NCBI GenBank assembly: GCA_964344895.1
Contig: CAYFPB010000005.1
Span: 1 to 33,935, forward strand
From: UBA6164 sp964344895
Lineage (GTDB): Bacteria > Patescibacteriota > Gracilibacteria > BD1-5 > UBA6164
Length of the DNA stretch: 33,935 bases
Reading direction: 5' to 3'
Shown here one piece after another: positions 28,941 to 33,935 of the stretch. Made by a program: the position numbers and the translations under genes. The notes under the pieces are model-generated. The model saw only the letters and a program-made list of their open reading frames with translations, had not been told where the DNA came from and did not search any database. The number at the start of each line of letters is the position of its first letter. Position 1 is the first letter of the stretch.

Positions 28941-30044
28941 CCCAAACATTTTTTTAAATACTCAACCTGAGTTTACATTTATTTTGTTTTCTTTTGCTAT
29001 TTCCTCATAATGTTCTCTTTCTTTTTTTGATAGTTTTTTAGGTATTTTTACAGATATATTAACAAATAAATCTCATTTACTATCACTATCTATATGTTTA
29101 ACTCAGTCTCATGATATTTTTATAGTAGTTCAAGCTTGAGTACCTGAGCTTATTTCAATAGTTCTTTTTCAAATAACTGGTATATTTACTTCTTTTTTAG
29201 TACCTAAAATAGCTTCTACAACTTCTACTTCTAGATCATAATATAAGTTTACTCCATCTCTTTTTAATCACTTTTCCTCTAGTTTTACTCAAAATTTTAT
29301 ATACAAGTCTCAACATGCTTTAGTTCATACTCAGTCATTTCATTCTCATGTCATTTTTATAATCATTCCATTATCTATTCATGCTGGTATATCTATTTCT
29401 AATTCTTTTTTTACTAATTTTCTTTTTTCTCAATGACAGCTAGGACACATATCAGAAAATGTTTCTCACATTCAACTACATTGGTCACATACTCATGTTT
29501 GTTGGATAGTTCCAAACATACTTTGAGAAGTATATGTTATTTGTCATCTACCATTACATTTACTACATGTGCTTTTTCCAGATCATCATACTCAATCACA
29601 TTTAACACATGTTTCTTTTTTATTAAAACTAATTTTTTCTTTTGCTCAGTATATACTTGTTTTTAAATCAATATTTAATACTTGTTCTACATCTTCTCAC
29701 TTAAACTCTGTTTTTCTTTTTTTGCCTCATCACATTCATCCACCAAAAAATGATTCAAAAATATCTCAAAGATCAACATCTACTTGAGCTCAGCCAAATC
29801 ATCATCCTCCAAAAGGGTTTCATCCAGCTGCTCATCATGCTTTTCAAAACATATCATATTGTTGTCTTTTTGCATCATCTGACAGGGTAGAGTATGCTTC
29901 ATTTACTTCTTTAAATTTTTTTTCTGCTTCTTTATCTCAAGCATTTCTATCAGGATGGTATTTCATAGCCATTTTTCTATATGCTTTTTTAATATCTTCT
30001 TTACTGGCATTTTTATCAAGTTCTAATACTTTGTATAAGTCCAT
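28938..30044 (-). CDS. dnaJ: Co-chaperone DnaJ (Hsp40)
   Basis: A complete type I DnaJ of 368 aa. The J domain has YHPDRN (HPD near residue 30) and the helix EAYSTLSDDAKRQQYD. A Gly/Phe-rich linker follows (about residues 68-105, mostly TGA glycines). The zinc-binding region has all four CxxCxGxG-like motifs: CVKCDGVG, CSKCNGRG, CDQCSGMG and CPSCHGEK (about residues 140-205). Two substrate-binding beta domains complete it. DnaJ stimulates the ATPase of DnaK and delivers clients. It heads a minus-strand operon of envelope and oxidoreductase genes, an unusual setting. No CIRCE-like site is visible upstream. Confidence 0.97.
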
Positions 30045-30121
30045 TTTTTCTATTTTAAATATATAAAAAATAATTTTGGAGGGTATTTTATTTAATAAAG
30101 CATAAAAGTAAAGAAAAAAGT

Positions 30122-30149
30122 TTGACTATTTTTTCAAAAATGATATAAA
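30122..30149 (+). promoter_or_regulatory. Strong promoter for the small Shine-Dalgarno-led gene
   Basis: TTGACT (30122-30127), a 16-base spacer and TATAAA (30144-30149), about 40 bases before the ATG. Confidence 0.75.
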
Positions 30150-30176
30150 GGTAGTCCGTTTAAGTACAAAATAAAA

Positions 30177-30182
30177 AAGGAG
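30177..30182 (+). promoter_or_regulatory. Strong Shine-Dalgarno
   Basis: AAGGAG, five bases before the first of two adjacent ATGs (30188 and 30191). It is one of only two clear Shine-Dalgarno sites in the window. Confidence 0.85.
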
Positions 30183-30187
30183 TTTTT

Positions 30188-30484
30188 ATGATGGAAGGAA
30201 AACATGAATATGTATCTGCAGAGGACATTATCCGAATAATGTCAGCTTGTCCAAGCCAAGTAGATTTATTTTTCAGACTTTTATCAGAGGCTAAGAGAAA
30301 GATTTCATCTGATGATTGGGAAAATATTGTTCTAGTTGAGCTTCCCAAAAAGAATGAACAGATCAAAGCTGAAAATAAAGAGTTTGGTGAAAAAGAACCA
30401 TTAATAGAACTTGGAGTCTATAGAGATGAACAAACAGGGACAATTTGTCTTTATGAGGATTTTGACCAAGCTGCTGCTGCATAA
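30188..30484 (+). CDS. Unknown 98-aa acidic protein, probably foreign
   Basis: No family is recognised. The protein is soluble with likely helices (SAEDIIRIMS, SQVDLFFRLLSEAKRKISSDDWEN) and a tail of alanines (FDQAAAA). All four glycines are GGN, no TGA occurs, and the codons are less AT-biased than in host genes. It has a strong promoter, Shine-Dalgarno and terminator of its own, as a self-contained cassette. The features match the ORF at 9883-10515, and a common foreign source is inferred but not shown. The start may be either of two ATGs. Confidence 0.65.
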   Translation: MMEGKHEYVSAEDIIRIMSACPSQVDLFFRLLSEAKRKISSDDWENIVLVELPKKNEQIKAENKEFGEKEPLIELGVYRDEQTGTICLYEDFDQAAAA

Positions 30485-30491
30485 TATAAAT

Positions 30492-30520
30492 AAACCAGGG
30501 AATACCTGGTTTATTTTTTT
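30492..30520 (+). terminator. Intrinsic terminator of the small Shine-Dalgarno-led gene
   Basis: AAACCAGG and CCTGGTTT form the stem, with a T run after it. It resembles the tyrS/ORF terminator at 9851 in its CCAGG core. Confidence 0.88.
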
Positions 30521-30540
30521 GAAAAATTATTTCCAATGTT

Positions 30541-30703
30541 GGGTTTAAAACCCCTATCTTTAGATAGAGAGCAGAAAAGCTAATAGGTGTTTTAAAAAGA
30601 CTATTAGTTCTCTGAGTATAAAACCCCGTGACTTCAGTCCAATTGTAAAAGAAAAAGTGGTAAAAATCAAGAAAATAAGTAAAATAGTGTTAAAAACTAA
30701 CAC
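30541..30703 (+). mobile_element. Left end of IS200-type element
   Basis: The region between the terminator and tnpA has AAAACCCC twice (30547 and 30620), the dyad CTAATAG...CTATTAG (about 30580-30610), a small hairpin with GACT/AGTC near 30630 and AGTGTTA/TAACACT (30685-30703) just before the ATG. IS200 elements are known for subterminal hairpins and a leader hairpin that limits tnpA expression. The exact outer boundary is not determined. Confidence 0.55.
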
Positions 30704-30711
30704 TAAACAAT

Positions 30712-31191
30712 ATGGAAATAGCAAAAATTAATAAAAAAGAGGAAGAAGTAAAATATTATAAACACTCATCACATGCAACATATAACTTAACGTGACATTG
30801 TGTTTGGATAACAAAATATAGAAAAAAAGTGATAACAGAAAATATGAAAAAGAGATTAGAAGTAATAATAAGATGAGTATGTAGAGAGAACTATGTAAGT
30901 GTATTATGAATATGATTTGAAGAAGATCATGTACATTTACTATTATCCTTTCCAATAACAACATATATTCCAGATATATTTAGATTACTAAAATGACGTA
31001 CATCAAAAATAATAAAAGAAGAATTTAAAGAACATTTAAAAGAGTACTATAGATCAAGGTGGAATAAACATTTGTGGGCAGTATGATATTTTTTCTGTAG
31101 TGTATGAAAAGTAGATGAAGAAATAATAAAAGCATATGTTGAGAATCAGTGAGAAGAAGATTGTAGAGGTAAAGAAATAACTTTAACTTAA
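30712..31191 (+). CDS. tnpA: IS200-type Y1 transposase TnpA
   Basis: A single-domain HUH/Y1 transposase of 159 aa that cuts and joins single-stranded DNA. The HUH motif is HVHLLLSFP (about residues 73-81) and the catalytic tyrosine lies in IKAYVENQ (about residue 141). CVWITKYRKKV near the N-terminus is the usual family opening. There is no tnpB or other accessory gene, so it is IS200-type. It has several TGA glycines, so it is adapted to the host code. A hairpin before the ATG may hide the start region. Confidence 0.93.
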
Positions 31192-31211
31192 AATATAACA
31201 AAAACTAAAAG

Positions 31212-31231
31212 CCCCGGACTTTAGTCCGGGG
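31212..31231. mobile_element. Right-end hairpin of IS200-type element
   Basis: CCCCGGACT pairs perfectly with AGTCCGGGG around TT. The loop sequence TTTAG is shared with the left-end-like hairpin at 7387-7411. It probably marks the TnpA recognition site at the right end. Confidence 0.75.
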
Positions 31232-31274
31232 TGGTTAGAAAGATTTAACCGTTACTTACATAACTTAAAAAACC

Positions 31275-32765
31275 ATGAAAAACATACTAACAAACACAAC
31301 AAAAACAGCCTACAAAGGCCTAGTATTCTGAGCATTTTTTTGACTAACAGTATTCTCAGTAGCCTATGCTGCCAGCATTACTTCAACAACAGACACAGTT
31401 TCAAGCTGAGATTCTATCACAGCTAACTGGTATCAGGATGTGAATAATAAGCTATGAGGGATAAGTGTGAGTGGAGATTATGTTGGAATATGAACAAGTA
31501 ATCCTAGTTGAACATTACATATCAATTCAAGTGTTTCGCGTTTATTAAAACTTGATAGATGAAGTAATAAAATGTGATTTGAAGCTTCAGGTTTAGAGTC
31601 TTGAGGTTTGTGACTATATGATTATGCAGCTTCTGAATATCAATGGTTTGCTAAAAATGGTAGTGTTTGAATATGAACCGAAGCACCAGTAGCCAAATTA
31701 CATGTTGATGCTTGAAGTGATTTAAAAATATGAGCTTTTACAACAAAACCATCTACAACAGTACGTTGAGGTTGATTTTACGGGGATGATGTTTGAAGTG
31801 GTAGGGCTATTATGCGGTTAGATGCAAATGATTGAAATTTTAGTAATTGAGATTATTTTTATATAACTCATAAATGATGAACTGATGGTACAGACTTTAA
31901 AAACCAAGCTGCAGTACCAATGACTTTTTCTACTAGCTGAACTGAAAGAATGAGGATAGATGCTAATGGTAATGTATGAATCTGAAATACACCATCAAAC
32001 TGGAACTCAGGTTATAATGTATTACAATTATGAAACAGTGCTTTTCTTCGTTCAGATAAAGATACCTGAGGTAATTTTATTCAAATATGAGCTAATGCCC
32101 ACCAAGATGGTAGTGGATGGAAGTATAGGAATAATGGTCAGGCTTTTATGCAATCATTAGATACATTATGAATGAACTTTTATGTAGCCTCTTCATGAAC
32201 AGCTGGGAATGCAATTGCTTGGAATCAGGCAATGGTTATAGCTCATGATGGACAAGTATGAATTTGAAAATCACCATCTACTTCATCTACAAATGAATGA
32301 ATTACTTTTAGGAATTGAACAAATGCAGGTAGAATATTTTCAACAATGTGAGTAAGTGATTATGTATTAGAAATACAAAAAAAATGAGGAGGTAGAATTT
32401 GATGAGTACATGCTAATATATCTAATAATACAGTAGCTTTTTATACCTCATCAGACTACAGACTAAAAGAAAATGTTACACCTATGACTAATGTAGTTGA
32501 TAGAGTAAATGCTTTGAATCCAGTGAGATTTAATTTTAAGTCTGATAAGGGGAATACAGTAGATTGATTTATAGCACATGAAGTAGGGGCTGTAATTCCA
32601 GAAGCAGTTAGTGGTGAAAAAGATTGAGTAGATGCTGAGGGGAATCCTGAGTATCAGAGTATGGATTATAGTAAGGTAACTCCGTTGTTGACTGCAGCAT
32701 TGCAGGAGGCTTTGAAGGAGATAGAGTTATTGAAAAAAGAAGTAGAGTTATTGAAAAATAAGTAA
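31275..32765 (+). CDS. Secreted surface protein with C-terminal S74/intramolecular chaperone domain
   Basis: The 496-aa product has a signal peptide (hydrophobic LVFGAFFGLTVFSVAYAAS, about residues 16-34). The body has repeated VGIGT-like units (GDYVGIGTSNPSGTLHI, NGSVGIGTEAPVAKLHV, NGNVGIGNTP, DGQVGIGKSP), typical of trimeric fibre or tail-spike-like surface proteins. The C-terminus has the S74 region: SDYRLKENVTPMTNVVDRV, NPVRFNFKS, GFIAHEVGAVIPEAVSG, then a coiled coil (LKEIELLKKEVELLKNK). S74 domains self-cleave and aid trimer folding in phage tail spikes. It is probably an adhesin. It lies directly beside the IS200 right end. Confidence 0.85.
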
Positions 32766-32823
32766 TAAAATGAAAAACAGTATTTTTAAAATACTGTTTT
32801 TTTGTATTTGAGTACATTATAAA
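32745..32823. repeat. Direct repeat copy 1: gene end plus terminator
   Basis: GAGTTATTGAAAAATAAGTAA, then a terminator and an AT stretch, is matched at 33732-33810. It encodes the last residues (ELLKNK) of the S74 protein. Confidence 0.85.
32771..32803 (+). terminator. Terminator of the S74 protein gene
   Basis: AACAGTATTT and AAATACTGTT form a hairpin followed by a T run. The same sequence occurs at 33756-33790. Confidence 0.88.
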
Positions 32824-32903
32824 ATATAAAAAGTATATAAAAAGTTTGCATAAAGAAAAAATATGGATATAGTATGTAGTAAGTATATATTAATAATGAA
32901 AAT

Positions 32904-33752
32904 ATGGATAAAAATGATTTAATATTTTTTGAGGGGAAAAAGATTAGAAGAGTATATAATGAGGATAATGAAAGATGGTATTTTTCTGTTATAGATATTG
33001 TTTCTGTTTTAATTGAACAGGAAGATTATTCTAAATCTAGGAAATATTGGAATAAATTATCTGAAAGATTAAGAAAAGAATGAAGTGAAGTGGTGACAAA
33101 ATGTCACCAGTTGAAATTATTGGCAAAAGATTGAAAAATGAGAAAAACAGATGTAGCTGATATAAAAACTATATTAAGACTAGTACAAAGTGTACCAAGT
33201 AAAAAAGCAGAACCAATTAAAATATGGTTGTCAAAGGTATGAGCTCAAAGAATGGAAGAAATAACTAATCCTGAGAAATCAATAGATAGAGCAAGAGAAA
33301 ATTGGAAAAAACTATGAAGAAGTGAAAAATGGATAACAAATAGGATGTCATGACAAGAAACAAGAAATAAACTAACAGACTATTGGAGTGAAAATGACAT
33401 AAAAAAGTGACAAGAATTTGCAATATTAACAAATATAATACATTCAGAATGGACATGATTAACAGTAAAAGAACATAAAAATTTAAAAAATTTAGATAAA
33501 CAAAATTTAAGAGATCATATGACAGAGGCGGAGTTAATTTTTACAGCATTAGCAGAGTTATCAACTAGGGAAATATCAGAGAATAGAAAATCTAAATGAA
33601 TAAAACAAAATTCTAAATCAGCGAAAGATTGATGAAAAATAGCTAAAAATGCAAAAAAAGAATTAGAAAAACAAACTTGAAAAAAAGTAATAAGTGAACA
33701 AAATTATTTAAAACCAGAGAGGAAATGAGGGGAGTTATTGAAAAATAAGTAA
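32904..33752 (+). CDS. BRO/DinD-like antirepressor-family protein
   Basis: A 282-aa protein with an N-terminal BRO-N domain: IFFEGKKIRRVYNEDNERWYF (residues 7-27) then VIDIVSVL, YWNKLSERLRKEG, TVADI-like DVADIKTILRL, QSVPSKKAEPIK. The C-terminal part (RNKLTDYWSENDIKKGQE, AILTNIIHSEWTG, NLRDHMTEAEL, GGKIAKNAKKELEKQTGKKV) matches the DinD-like branch common in phage-linked loci. The usual ending is replaced by GELLKNK, the same as the S74 protein's end. Function in bacteria is not settled; DNA binding or antirepression is likely. It could be a phage remnant. The ATG at 32904 gives the standard BRO start. Confidence 0.85.
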
Positions 33753-33810
33753 AAGTAAAAAAACAGTATTTTTAAAATACTGTTTTTTTGTAATTAAGTA
33801 TATTATAAAA
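33732..33810. repeat. Direct repeat copy 2: gene end plus terminator
   Basis: It matches 32745-32823 over the last codons, the stop, the terminator and the AT stretch after it. The two copies bracket the BRO-like gene. Confidence 0.85.
33756..33790 (+). terminator. Terminator of the BRO-like gene
   Basis: It is the same hairpin as at 32771-32803 (AACAGTATTT and AAATACTGTT) with a T run. Confidence 0.88.
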
Positions 33811-33846
33811 AATGGAAAATATATATTAGTAGAACATATAAATTAT

Positions 33847-33882
33847 AAAAAAATCTTAAATTAAAAAATTAAGATTTTTTTT
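33847..33882. terminator. AT hairpin near the window end
   Basis: AAAAAATCTTAA and TTAAGATTTTTT pair around a short loop, followed by a T run. It may terminate a gene outside the window on the minus strand or the BRO transcript again. The last 50 bases hold AATGTCCTGTT and AATGTCTGGTT, a loose repeat with no gene. Confidence 0.55.
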
Positions 33883-33935
33883 GTTATTTAAAAGTTAAAA
33901 TGTCCTGTTATTTATAAAAGTAGAAATGTCTGGTT

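Noticed and set aside
29433..29787. Plus-strand ORFs opposite dnaJ
   Set aside because: They are Ser/Thr/Cys-rich shadows of the DnaJ zinc-finger region.
31960..32160. 66-aa ORF within the S74 surface protein
   Set aside because: Out-of-frame shadow; the main frame has clear VGIGT repeats and an S74 domain.

Overview
The window comes from a strongly AT-rich bacterium that reads UGA as glycine (genetic code 25), which is known from Gracilibacteria (BD1-5) and Absconditabacteria (SR1) of the Candidate Phyla Radiation. The sequence shows this directly. Well-known proteins (DnaK, DnaJ, TsaD, TyrS, RsmI) are intact only if TGA is read as Gly, and in-frame TGA falls on conserved glycines such as the DnaJ zinc-finger CxxCxGxG glycines. 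Host genes end in TAA or TAG, and almost none has a Shine-Dalgarno sequence. I could not decide between the two phyla.

Layout. (1) 0.1-7.3 kb, plus strand: an MgtC/DUF4010 membrane protein, a ZIP-type metal transporter, a SAM methyltransferase, a rhodanese, homoserine dehydrogenase, an RlmL-type RNA methyltransferase and tsaD. (2) 7.4-9.9 kb: a winged-helix regulator (minus), a small exported protein and tyrS. (3) 9.9-11.8 kb, minus: a UGA-terminated ORF that looks foreign, a cyclic-nucleotide-binding domain protein and a TtcA-like thiolase. (4) 12.0-13.4 kb: a membrane-anchored surface protein. (5) 13.5-16.8 kb, minus: a DUF559 protein, a membrane-tethered nuclease-like protein and dnaK. (6) 17.1-19.5 kb: small and unknown genes, rsmI and a 91-aa protein. 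(7) 19.6-30.0 kb, minus: an 808-aa anchored protein with a pilin-like C-terminus, then a probable operon of dnaJ, a phospholipase-D-like protein, a 948-aa anchored protein, a 110-aa membrane protein and the two subunits of a 2-oxoacid:ferredoxin oxidoreductase. (8) 30.2-33.9 kb, accessory: a Shine-Dalgarno-led small gene, a lone IS200-type transposase, a surface protein with an S74 chaperone tail and a BRO/DinD-like protein.

Dispersed structure. A family of GC-rich palindromic elements (C/G runs in an AT-rich background) recurs at least seven times. It usually abuts or supplies stop codons, and one copy lies in frame inside a methyltransferase gene. One hairpin shows a compensatory base-pair change between copies. 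A CIRCE-like HrcA operator sits between the dnaK promoter and a divergent promoter, and the dnaK leader contains a long dyad.

The most unusual observation is a pair of ORFs (9883-10515 and 30188-30484) that have strong Shine-Dalgarno sites and no UGA-Gly codons. One of them ends in UGA, which this host should read through. I found no CRISPR array and no tRNA or rRNA gene.
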